From: Myxococcales bacterium
GTDB lineage: Bacteria > Myxococcota_A > Polyangia > Polyangiales > Ga0077539
Assembly: GCA_016792845.1 (NCBI GenBank)
Contig: JAEUKH010000028.1
Coordinates: 310,001-374,000, forward strand
Direction: 5' to 3'
Length of the DNA stretch: 64,000 bases
Position 1 is the stretch's first letter. Each line of letters begins with the position of its first letter. A program made the position numbers and the translations under genes. The notes beneath the pieces were generated by a model, which was not told where the DNA came from, did not search any database, and was given only the letters and a program-made list of their open reading frames with translations. This document shows positions 38,198-45,645 of the stretch, one piece after another.

Positions 38198-39225
38198 ACA
38201 ACCTCGCCCGGGCGGTACCAGTCGAAGGCGTTCGCGCGCGCGAAGTTGGTGAACGCGAGGTTGATGCTCACCGAGAGGGCCCGCACATGGTGCCACCACC
38301 CGGTGGGCAGGTAGAGGGCCTCGCCGGCGTCGAGGTCGACCGTGAGCCAGTCGACGGCGGCCACCCGGGGGTCGTCGCGGCGCTCGGGGTCGAGGCGGCT
38401 GTAACACCCGCGTTGGTGCGCGAAGAGCACGGTCTCGTGGGGCGCCGCGAGGGTGAAGCGCTTCTGCCCGAGCACCGAACAGAAGAGAATGTTGCAGGTG
38501 TCGTGGTGCAGCGGCGTCACCGTCGCCGCGGGGCCGATCCAGAGCGCCGTGGCGCCGCGACGCCGGGCCGGGTCGAGCCAGCCGTCGGGCATTGACACTT
38601 CGTCAAACAACGGCGCGAGGCCCTCGCGGTCGCTGTTGTGGTGCTGGGCCACGGCGTAGTGGTCGTTGGTGGGGCCGCGAGACTCGATGAGGTCGCAGTA
38701 GGCACCGAGGGGCATCAGCGTCGAGAGCCGCGCGGTGTGGAGGTCGTAGTCGACGTCGGCCTCGCGGCCTCGCGCCACGGCGATCTCGACCTGGCCGAAG
38801 CGCGCCCGCAGCGAGTCGAGGCTCCAGCGCCCGAAGGCCGCCCAGCGCGGCACGAGGTCGGTGATCACGACCGGCGTCAGGGTGGCGTAGTAGCGCGCGA
38901 AAAAGGCCTCTGGGCTGAGCCCCGCGACCCGCTCGATGCCGTGCCCCGCGGCGCGCCGTTGTGCCCGGTGGAGGGCCGCGAGCCGCTCAAGCTTGCGGCC
39001 TATGCGCGCCATGCGTTCGGAGGCCGCCGCGGCGACGGCCTCGACGGTGTCGAGGGCCTCACGGGCTGAGAAGCCCTCGTCGACGAGGCCCGCGACCACC
39101 TCGGCGGGGCTCGCGCCCTGGGTGAGGTTGTCGTCGACCCATTGCCGCCACGCGGGGTGCACCGTGCGCGGCGCGGGGCCGCTCGGGCGCGTCGAAGGTC
39201 GAGGGCGTCGCGCGGGCCTTCGCAC
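38194..39225 (-). CDS. JmjC/cupin_8-type 2-oxoglutarate/Fe(II) oxygenase-like protein
   Basis: A 343-residue protein. The cupin core spans about 105-335. The metal triad is visible as TPLHHD (His240, Asp242) and GWWHH (His312 or 313); NILF after HHD is typical for the bacterial JmjC/cupin_8 group. The N-terminal 100 residues are helical and basic. It probably hydroxylates a protein or small molecule with Fe(II) and 2-oxoglutarate. The start is a GTG at 39225, 8 bp after the preceding repeat lipoprotein's stop. One copy of the TTGAC palindrome is inside the gene (codons for LFDEVSM) and one covers its stop codon. Confidence 0.8.
   Translation of the reverse strand: MRRPARRPRPSTRPSGPAPRTVHPAWRQWVDDNLTQGASPAEVVAGLVDEGFSAREALDTVEAVAAAASERMARIGRKLERLAALHRAQRRAAGHGIERVAGLSPEAFFARYYATLTPVVITDLVPRWAAFGRWSLDSLRARFGQVEIAVARGREADVDYDLHTARLSTLMPLGAYCDLIESRGPTNDHYAVAQHHNSDREGLAPLFDEVSMPDGWLDPARRRGATALWIGPAATVTPLHHDTCNILFCSVLGQKRFTLAAPHETVLFAHQRGCYSRLDPERRDDPRVAAVDWLTVDLDAGEALYLPTGWWHHVRALSVSINLAFTNFARANAFDWYRPGEVV
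38592..38606. repeat. Palindrome TTGAC-N5-GTCAA, site 2
   Basis: TTGACACTTCGTCAA inside the JmjC-type gene. On the coding strand it reads TTT GAC GAA GTG TCA, using TTT and TCA codons that are rare in this window. Confidence 0.75.
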
Positions 39226-39233
39226 GGGGCCTC

Positions 39234-39686
39234 TCAGCCGGCGTCTTCGGGGGGCGCGGGCATCGGCGGCACCACGCCGCTGTCTCGGGGCGGCGGCATC
39301 GGGGCGATGAACCCGCTGTCTTCGGGGGGCGCGGGCATCGGCGGCACCACGCCGCTGTCTTGAGGCGGCGGCATCGGCGGCACCACGCCGCTGTCTTGGG
39401 GCGGCGGCATCGGCGAGATGGTGCCGCGGTCTTCCGGCGCGCCGCTGTCTCGGGGCGGCGGCATCGGGGCGATGATGCCGCGGTCTTCGACCACCGTGAC
39501 GTCTGTTGACGCTGCGTCAAGGGTGGCGTCGGCGGGCGCGTCTTGGGTCACCGCGTCGCGGCCTGCGCTGGCGTCGACGGCCTCGGTGGTGTCTGCGCAG
39601 CCGCCAAGGCCGAGCGCGGCGGTGACCATCACGCGGCCGAGGTAATGCGGCGCTCGGGGCGGCGGCAAGAGACGCTTTTGTGCCAT
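39234..39686 (-). CDS. Short lipoprotein with PMPPPxDSG repeats
   Basis: A 150-residue lipoprotein (signal ending in LGLGGC). After the Cys comes a D/A-rich segment and then, to the C-terminus, about seven units of the form PMPPPxDSGVVP or PMPAPPEDSG, separated by short acidic bits. It has no globular domain, so it is probably a flexible envelope linker or stalk. The JmjC-type oxygenase gene follows 8 bp after its stop, so they are likely one transcript; the oxygenase could hydroxylate prolines or aspartates of such repeats, but that is speculation. Start ATG 39686. Confidence 0.65.
   Translation of the reverse strand: MAQKRLLPPPRAPHYLGRVMVTAALGLGGCADTTEAVDASAGRDAVTQDAPADATLDAASTDVTVVEDRGIIAPMPPPRDSGAPEDRGTISPMPPPQDSGVVPPMPPPQDSGVVPPMPAPPEDSGFIAPMPPPRDSGVVPPMPAPPEDAG
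39238..39480 (-). repeat. Tandem repeat coding for PMPPPxDSG units
   Basis: Roughly 33-39 bp imperfect tandem units inside the short lipoprotein gene, for example GGCGGCGGCATCGG blocks separated by CACCACGCCGCTGTCT. Units differ synonymously, so expansion was not recent throughout. Confidence 0.75.
39506..39520. repeat. Palindrome TTGAC-N5-GTCAA, site 3
   Basis: TTGACGCTGCGTCAA, a perfect palindrome around the central T, in the acidic linker part of the short lipoprotein gene (codons CTT GAC GCA GCG TCA). Confidence 0.75.
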
Positions 39687-39953
39687 CAACCGCGAGCCTT
39701 TGACCGGTGAGATTGAAATGTCAAGGGCGCTTCTTGACGCGGTGCGCGAGGGCTGGCAGGGTTGCCCGACGCACGATGGTGACCCAAGACTCGACGCAAC
39801 GCGACGCCCGCGAAGTTCGGCCGGTGATGCCGAACGCGTGTCGCCGCGTTTCTTCGGTGAAGGTGCGCTAGCGCGTCGTTGTCTCATTCGCTCCGTTCTC
39901 TCCCGGCGCATGAGGCGCCACCCGAAGGGAGGGTCGAAAGCGAAAGACAAGTC
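39687..39953. promoter_or_regulatory. Divergent promoter region with an expanded TTGAC...GTCAA site
   Basis: The 267 bp between the divergent lipoprotein and MATE genes. At 39700-39724 lies TTGAC-N15-GTCAA, the array motif lengthened by exactly one helical turn (10 bases), with another TTGAC half-site at 39734-39738. No other gene is visible here; a promoter for each direction is expected. Confidence 0.45.
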
Positions 39954-41453
39954 ATGGTTTGGAAGGAGCGCTTAAGACTCGAGGTCGCTCGCTGGTGTCG
40001 CGCGGTCGTGCGCGGCCTGAACGCTCGCCAAGGTGGCGTTCTCAGTGGGCGGCCCGAACTCAACCCCGGCGCCTCGCGGGTCACGCCTCGCCGCGAAGTG
40101 CTCACCCTGGCATGGCCTATCGCCGTGGCCCTCTTGGGTGACACCGCGATGGGGCTGGTCGACACCCGACTCGTGAGCGGTCTCGGGGCCTCGTCGATCG
40201 GAGGCGTCGGGCTCGCGACGACCCTCATGTACCTCAACTATGCGGCCGTCTTCGGGCTGATGCGCGGCGTGAAGGTGCGCGCCGCCCACAGCCTCGGCGA
40301 GGGCCGCCCGAGCGACGCCCTGCGGTACGCCCAGGCGGGCGCCCTTTTAGGATTCGCGGCCGGCGTGCTGGTCTTCTTCGTGGCCCGCGACATCTCCTGG
40401 GCGCTGCGGGCGCTCGGGGTCTCGCCCGGTCTCGTCGCGCCGGCACGAGAGTTCCTCGCGGCCCGCACGGTGCTGGCGCCGGCGACCTGCGTGCTGTCGG
40501 CGATGATCCAGTGGCGCCAGGGCGTGGGCGACTCGAAGACCCCGATGCGCATCACCCTCGCGGGCAACATCGTGAACGCGGGGCTGGCGTGGGCGCTCAT
40601 CCATGGGCGCTTCGGGCTCCCGCGGCTCGGCGTGGCCGGGGCGGGGTACGCGACGGCGACCGCCGAGGCCCTCGAAGCGAGCGCGCTCTTGTTCGTCTTC
40701 GCGCGGGCCTGGCGAGAGAGCCGCGCGGCCCGCGAGGCGACGGGCGCGTTGGGGCTCGGCGAGGCGCTGCGCGCGGTGCTCACCGTGGGCGGCCCGACGG
40801 GGCTCCAGTTCGGGGTCGAGACCCTGGCGTTTGCGTCGTTCACCACCATCTTGGGCTCGCTCGGTGAGGCGGGGCTGGCGGCCCATCAGATCGCCCTCGC
40901 GACGATCCGTACGAGCTTTCTGCCGGGCGTGGCCGTGGGCGAAGCGGCCTCGGTGCTGGTGGGCCGGAGCCTCGGGCGTCGGGCGCTGCGCGAGGCCGAC
41001 GCGGTGACCCGAGCCTCGCTCCAGACCGCGGTGGCCTTCATGGCCCTCTGCGGGGTGGTCTTCGCCCTCGGCGGAGAGGCCCTCGCGCGGGCCTTCACCG
41101 ACGACCCCGCGATCGTCGAGAACGTGGTGCGGCTCTTGCGCGTGGCGGCGGTCTTCCAGGTGCTCGACGGGGTGAACATCGTGCTGCGGGGCGCCCTCCG
41201 GGGGGCCAAAGACGTGCGGCTCCCGGCGCTGTTGGGCATCACCGTGGTGTGGGTCTGCGTGCCGGGGGCGGCGTGGTTCCTCGGGCGCCAGATGGGCCTC
41301 GGGGTGCTCGGGGGCTGGCTCGGGTTCGTCGGCGAGACCACCCTCTGCGCGACGGTGTTCTACCTCCGCTGGCGCTACGGCGCGTGGCGCGAGGCCTACC
41401 GCCGACCCACGAAGGCCACCGGCGCGGTCGGGGCCTTGGCCTCGGTCCACTGA
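39954..41453 (+). CDS. MATE-family multidrug/toxin exporter
   Basis: A 499-residue 12-helix membrane protein of the MATE family, exporting cationic compounds in exchange for Na+ or H+. Typical traits are the paired six-helix bundles, the ALLGDTAMGLVDTRLVSGLG motif in helix 1 and AAHQIALATIRTSFLPGVAVGEAASVLVGRSLG at the start of the second half. ATG 39954 is chosen from the family N-terminus; the frame is open further upstream. The last 58 bp overlap the convergent kinase-like gene, an unusually long 3' overlap. No TTGAC palindrome lies within its non-overlapping part. Confidence 0.88.
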   Translation: MVWKERLRLEVARWCRAVVRGLNARQGGVLSGRPELNPGASRVTPRREVLTLAWPIAVALLGDTAMGLVDTRLVSGLGASSIGGVGLATTLMYLNYAAVFGLMRGVKVRAAHSLGEGRPSDALRYAQAGALLGFAAGVLVFFVARDISWALRALGVSPGLVAPAREFLAARTVLAPATCVLSAMIQWRQGVGDSKTPMRITLAGNIVNAGLAWALIHGRFGLPRLGVAGAGYATATAEALEASALLFVFARAWRESRAAREATGALGLGEALRAVLTVGGPTGLQFGVETLAFASFTTILGSLGEAGLAAHQIALATIRTSFLPGVAVGEAASVLVGRSLGRRALREADAVTRASLQTAVAFMALCGVVFALGGEALARAFTDDPAIVENVVRLLRVAAVFQVLDGVNIVLRGALRGAKDVRLPALLGITVVWVCVPGAAWFLGRQMGLGVLGGWLGFVGETTLCATVFYLRWRYGAWREAYRRPTKATGAVGALASVH

Positions 41454-42520
41454 ACGGTGCCGCGACGCTCGCTCGCCCGGGGCAGCGTCGCGGTGACCCG
41501 GGTGCCCCCGTCGGGCCCGAGCGGGTGAACATGCAACGACCCGCCCACGGCCTCGCACACCCCCGCCAACAGATCGAGCGCCAGCGCCCGCCCTCGCGGA
41601 AAGCCCCGCGCGCGCCGCAGCGGCGGGCACGCCACCGTCGACTCGATGGTCACCCGCACCGCGGCCTCCTCGGCGAAGGCCGTCACGTCGAGCACCGCCC
41701 CGGCCCCGGCCTCGCGCGCCTCGACGCCCAGAAAGCCCGCCAGCGTCGCCTCCCACGCCTCGCGCGGCGCCTCGACCTCGGCCGGCAGCTCGTCGCCCAC
41801 CACGCTCAGCCCCACGTCGAGCCCCGCCAAGATCATCCGTACGAGCCGATCGACCTCGCGCAGCGACGAACCCACCGCGAAGCGCGTCGCCCCGGCGGTG
41901 ATCGCGTCGGTGTTTTGACACAGCGTCAACATTTCGCCCAGGGCCCTCAGGCGCTCCTGGCTGTGGCGCAGGCACTCGCGCACCGTGGGGGCCTTCTGCA
42001 TCGACGCGAGCTCGGCCGCGAGGTCGAGGCTCTGGAGGGCGTTTCTGAGGTCGTGGTCGACCTCGCGCGAGAGCGTCGAGAGCGCCGCGAGGTGCGTGCG
42101 CCGCCCCATCCGCCGCAGCTGCTCGTGCCCGCCGGTGGGCTCCGTCGAGAGCCTGCGGTGCACGGCCCGGCCGCGCGAGAGGGCTTCGAGCACCGAGGCG
42201 TCGAAGGCCCCGTCGAGCTCGCGCTGGAGCACCACCACCGTCGCGGCCACGCGGTTCACCCACCGGAGCGAGAGCGTTGACTCGGTGTCAATCACCGCCA
42301 CCCTCGGGGTCTCGGGCTGAAGGTTCAGCGCCAGCTCGAGGGCGTCGGCGTCGCCCACGATGACGTCGAAGCGCCCCCCCCGGAGGCTCGCATCGAGGCC
42401 CTCTTCGTCGCCCACGCATCGGCTGTCGTAGTGCCCGCCGTGAGCCTCGAAGGCCCGGCCCACCGACGTCGACACGCCGGCAAAGAGCACCTTGAGCGAG
42501 GCGCGGGGAGAGTGAATCAT
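41396..42520 (-). CDS. Degenerate receiver/histidine-kinase-like protein
   Basis: A 374-residue cytoplasmic protein. The N-terminal 110 residues look like a receiver-type alpha/beta domain (LKVLFAGVSTSVG, VIVGDADALELAL). The DHp-like helix keeps the H-box HDLRNALQSLDLAAEL (His156). The ATPase part (about 240-355) lacks a clear N-box asparagine and the DxGxG motif; only a terminal Gly box (GGTRVTATLP) remains. It may be a pseudokinase acting as a dimerising regulator or phosphotransfer protein. Start ATG 42520. Two TTGAC palindromes lie in the gene. Its 3' end overlaps the MATE gene by 58 bp. Confidence 0.68.
   Translation of the reverse strand: MIHSPRASLKVLFAGVSTSVGRAFEAHGGHYDSRCVGDEEGLDASLRGGRFDVIVGDADALELALNLQPETPRVAVIDTESTLSLRWVNRVAATVVVLQRELDGAFDASVLEALSRGRAVHRRLSTEPTGGHEQLRRMGRRTHLAALSTLSREVDHDLRNALQSLDLAAELASMQKAPTVRECLRHSQERLRALGEMLTLCQNTDAITAGATRFAVGSSLREVDRLVRMILAGLDVGLSVVGDELPAEVEAPREAWEATLAGFLGVEAREAGAGAVLDVTAFAEEAAVRVTIESTVACPPLRRARGFPRGRALALDLLAGVCEAVGGSLHVHPLGPDGGTRVTATLPRASERRGTVQWTEAKAPTAPVAFVGRR
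41915..41929. repeat. Palindrome TTGAC-N5-GTCAA, site 4
   Basis: TTGACACAGCGTCAA in the kinase-like gene. It is in a different codon phase from the other intragenic copies (coding for MLTLCQN), showing that the constraint is on DNA rather than protein. Confidence 0.75.
42277..42291. repeat. Palindrome TTGAC-N5-GTCAA, site 5
   Basis: TTGACTCGGTGTCAA in the receiver-like part of the kinase-like gene (codons ATT GAC ACC GAG TCA). It lies 362 bp from site 4. Confidence 0.75.
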
Positions 42521-42709
42521 CGCCCCTGAGTAAGAGGCCCTCGGCGCCGCCTCGACAATCGCCCGCGGGCGCAATCGTGCCCGATGCCCCGCGCGGCGTT
42601 GTCGGCTGCCTGCGTTACGTACACCTCGCCGCGTCGGGGGCCCCGCCCGTCACCGCGGCGCGGCTTGCGAAACCTGCGTGTCGGGCGCTGCGGCGGCGGG
42701 GTCCGAAGT

Positions 42710-43912
42710 TTAGACACCCGGGCGGGCGAGGCCTACGACGTGGTCGAAGATGCGGTCTGCGAGGGCGCGCTTTGACAGCGCCCCGACGGGCAGGTCGCCC
42801 TCGGGCGAGACCAAGACGGCCACGTTCGAGTCGCCCTCGAAGCCGTCTTCGGCGCGGTTGGCGACGATGAGATCGCAGCCCTTGCGCGCGAGCTTGTCGC
42901 GGGCGTTGGCGACGAGGTTCTCGGTCTCGACCGCGAAGCCCACCAGGGTCGGGTGCCGCGCCGCGCCCCGCCGCGCCCCGAGGCTCGCGAGGATGTCAGG
43001 GTTGCGCACGAGGGTCACCGCGGGCACGCCCTCGCCGGTCTTCTTCAGCTTCTGCGGCGAGACCTCGGCGGGGCGGTAGTCGGCCACCGCCGCGGCCATC
43101 ACCACCACGTCGGCCGCGGGGTAGTGGTTTGACACACTGTCAAACATTTCGACGGCGCTCCGCACGCGCACCACGGTGACGTCGGCCGGGGGCGCGAGGC
43201 TCACCGGGCCCGAGACGAGCGTGACCGCGGCGCCGCGGCGCTGGGCGCGCTCGGCGAGGGCGTACCCCATCTTGCCGCTGCTGCGGTTGCCGAGGAAGCG
43301 CACCGGGTCGAGGGCCTCGTGGGTGCCCCCGGCGGTGATGAGCACCCGGAGGCCCGCGAGGTCTTGGGGCGTGAAGCAGGCTTCGAGGGCGTCGACGAGA
43401 GGCTCGGGCTCGACCATGCGCCCCATGCCCGAGGCGCCGCTCGCGAGGGGGCCGTCGACGGGGCCGCAGACGGCGACGCCGCGCGCGCGGAGGGTGGCGA
43501 CGTTCTGCACCGTTGCCGGGTTTGACCACATGCGCGGGTGCATCGCGGGGGCCACGAGCACCGGGCCGCGGGCCGCGAGGAGGCACACCGACCCGAGGTC
43601 GTCGCCCAGACCGTGGGCCATCTTGGCGAGAAAATCTGCCGTGGCAGGCACCACCAGGACCCCGTCGGCGGCGTCGGTGAGCTGAACGTGCAGCTCGCCC
43701 GGGAAGCTCGCGTCCCACAGGTCGACGTGGGCCTTTCGGCCCGTGATGGCCGCGAAGGTCACCGGGGTCACGAAGCGCGTCGCGGCCTCGGTGAGCACCA
43801 CCTCGACCCGGGCGCCCCGACGCTGAAGCTCGCGCACCACCAAGGCGCTCTTGAAAGCCGCGATGCCGCCGCCCACCACCACCAGGAGGGTCTTGCCCGC
43901 GAGCGCGCTCAT
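42710..43912 (-). CDS. coaBC: Bifunctional phosphopantothenoylcysteine decarboxylase/phosphopantothenate-cysteine ligase
   Basis: A 400-residue CoaBC (Dfp), joining cysteine to 4'-phosphopantothenate and decarboxylating the product on the way to coenzyme A. The CoaC half (about 1-175) has the flavin-binding GGGIAAFKSA and the catalytic His75 in ELHVQLTDAAD. The motif usually PXMNXXMW reads PAMHPRMW (His125) and the flap usually with cysteine reads LASGASGMGRM (Ser158). The CoaB half (from about 190) has LITAGGTHEALDPVRFLGNRSSGKMG and the KLKKTGE lysine motif. The start overlaps the VanW stop by 4 bp (ATGA), so both are coupled. One TTGAC palindrome lies in the CoaB part. Confidence 0.93.
   Translation of the reverse strand: MSALAGKTLLVVVGGGIAAFKSALVVRELQRRGARVEVVLTEAATRFVTPVTFAAITGRKAHVDLWDASFPGELHVQLTDAADGVLVVPATADFLAKMAHGLGDDLGSVCLLAARGPVLVAPAMHPRMWSNPATVQNVATLRARGVAVCGPVDGPLASGASGMGRMVEPEPLVDALEACFTPQDLAGLRVLITAGGTHEALDPVRFLGNRSSGKMGYALAERAQRRGAAVTLVSGPVSLAPPADVTVVRVRSAVEMFDSVSNHYPAADVVVMAAAVADYRPAEVSPQKLKKTGEGVPAVTLVRNPDILASLGARRGAARHPTLVGFAVETENLVANARDKLARKGCDLIVANRAEDGFEGDSNVAVLVSPEGDLPVGALSKRALADRIFDHVVGLARPGV
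43129..43143. repeat. Palindrome TTGAC-N5-GTCAA, site 6
   Basis: TTGACACACTGTCAA with perfect 8-base arms GTTTGACA/TGTCAAAC around CAC, inside coaBC (codons TTT GAC AGT GTG TCA AAC). It is the most symmetrical copy. Confidence 0.78.
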
Positions 43913-45441
43913 CGCCGCGGCGCCGTCGGTGTTGACGCTGTGTCAACATTGCGGGTGAGGCCCATCCTCGCCATCCAGCCGCGCTCGCCCGAGAAGCCCG
44001 GGCGTCGCACCTCTTGCATGTCGCCCGACTCTTGAATCTGGGTGACCGCGAGGTACTGATCGGCGGTGTACTCGGGGTGGTCGTCGGGGCGAGGGGCGCC
44101 CGCGCCGAGGGCCGCGCCGGTGCCGACGCGCCAGATCTGCGCCGTCGGGGGGTAGGCGTCTTGCCAGCGCTCGCGGATGGCCTGATCGCCCTGGCGGGTG
44201 ATCCGAAAGCGCTGGATGCGAAAGCCCGGGATGCCCCGTTGGGTCAGCACCCGGGTGCCCGCCGGGAGGCTCGGGTCGGGGATCTCGCGCTCGTCGAAGC
44301 GATCGACCCGGGGCATGATCTTGCGCACGAAGGTCACCGTGCGCTCGCGCCGCGCGCCGAGCAGCTCGATGCGCGCCGAGCCGTTCGTCAAATGCGTGTG
44401 AATCACCACGGGGAAGGGCAGGTTGTTGCGCATCCGGAGGTTGATGCTCGGGTACACCACGGTGGCGTCGAGGCCCATCTTGATGTAGCCGCTCGGGCGC
44501 GAGTGGGGGCTCCGGTCGAGCACCTCCATGCCCGCGAAGAAGCTCGCGGCGTAGAGCGTGCCGGCGATCTGGCAGGTGCCGCCGCCGACGCCGTCGATGA
44601 GCTCACCGGCCGAGATGACCGTGGCCATGCGAAAGCCGTTGGCCTCGCTGCGGTCGCCGACGACCTCGTTGAAGTTGAGCTCGGTGCCGGGCATCCACAC
44701 GTAGCCGTTGATGCGGCTCGCGGCGAGGTGCAGGTTGTACGTGCGGTCGCGGTGGTCTTGGTTGGCGTTGTACGAGGTCTGAAACCACCCCACCACGGCG
44801 CTCATGTCGACCTCTCGCAGCGAGGCCGCGGTGAGCCCTGGGGTGGTGTGGTCGACCACAGCGTCGACGCGGGTCTGGCCGCTCGACAGCGCCTCGTCGA
44901 TGCGGGCCAGGGTGCCGAACACGTCGAGGTGGGCCCCGCGGCGCTCGGGCACCACCCGGCGGCGCTCGACGTCGATGCGGGCGTCGACGGCGGTCTGATC
45001 GACCTCCTCCTTCCACTGGGCCAGGAGCGGCAGGGCCGTGGCGCCCTCAAGACGCACCGGCAGCGGCAGGTCGATGGGGCCGCGGGTGAGCGCCGCGTGG
45101 TGCCGCAGGAGCGCGCTGGTGGGGTCGCTCGCGCTCGCCAAAAGTCGCGTGAGGAGCGCCACATCGACCCTGGCCCCGAGGGCCTCGCGGCTCCGCTCAA
45201 GGCTGTGCTGGTCGGCCCGCACCGTGACCCGCTCGCGGAGGTACCGCCGCGCGAGCAGGTGCGCCGTCGCCGAGGGGTCGCGCCCGACGGTCACATACCG
45301 CCCTCGAATGCGCACCCGCGGGAGGCTCGCCGCCTCAGGGGCCCGCTCGGGCAACAGCAGGTAACCAATCAAGCCGCCGGTGATGGTGAAGGCCACCGAG
45401 AGCACCGCGAGGCGCCCGATGGGCCGCAGGTCGATCGCCAT
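43909..45441 (-). CDS. VanW-family protein with peptidoglycan-binding-like N-terminus
   Basis: A 510-residue protein. A signal-anchor helix (about 12-32) leads to a 200-residue region with two YkuD-accessory/PG_binding_4-like repeats. The VanW domain (about 225-370) shows TYNLHLAASRINGYVWMPG, ELNFNEVVGDRSEANGF, GGGTCQIAGTLYAASFFAG and the SPHSRPSGYI strand. VanW proteins occur with wall-modifying functions; the enzymatic role is not established. It lies upstream of and overlaps coaBC. A TTGAC palindrome lies near its C-terminus. It is divergent from the large hybrid kinase. Confidence 0.87.
   Translation of the reverse strand: MAIDLRPIGRLAVLSVAFTITGGLIGYLLLPERAPEAASLPRVRIRGRYVTVGRDPSATAHLLARRYLRERVTVRADQHSLERSREALGARVDVALLTRLLASASDPTSALLRHHAALTRGPIDLPLPVRLEGATALPLLAQWKEEVDQTAVDARIDVERRRVVPERRGAHLDVFGTLARIDEALSSGQTRVDAVVDHTTPGLTAASLREVDMSAVVGWFQTSYNANQDHRDRTYNLHLAASRINGYVWMPGTELNFNEVVGDRSEANGFRMATVISAGELIDGVGGGTCQIAGTLYAASFFAGMEVLDRSPHSRPSGYIKMGLDATVVYPSINLRMRNNLPFPVVIHTHLTNGSARIELLGARRERTVTFVRKIMPRVDRFDEREIPDPSLPAGTRVLTQRGIPGFRIQRFRITRQGDQAIRERWQDAYPPTAQIWRVGTGAALGAGAPRPDDHPEYTADQYLAVTQIQESGDMQEVRRPGFSGERGWMARMGLTRNVDTASTPTAPRR
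43932..43946. repeat. Palindrome TTGAC-N5-GTCAA, site 7
   Basis: TTGACGCTGTGTCAA close to the 3' end of the VanW gene (codons GTT GAC ACA GCG TCA), 20 bp upstream of the coaBC start. It is the last exact copy in the window. Confidence 0.75.
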
Positions 45442-45645
45442 GACAGCTACGGGCCGTTAGGTCACTTCAGCCCCCCGGTCAATGTTTGCGCCGATGCCCG
45501 CCCCGGGGCCGCGGCGCCCGAGGCGCGACCCTTTTACCCCGGGCGACTGTCTCGAAGCCGTGCATGCTGCGCTGTACGGGCCGCGCAACGGGCATTTCAG
45601 GCATCCGTTGCTTCGTTGGTTCGTTGACGGGCGGGTGAAGAAGTG

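Noticed and set aside
38183..43946. Identification of the palindromes as parS or matS sites
   Set aside because: Neither the parS consensus (TGTTNCACGTGAAACA) nor matS (GTGACRNYGTCAC) fits; only the general idea of an organising array is kept.
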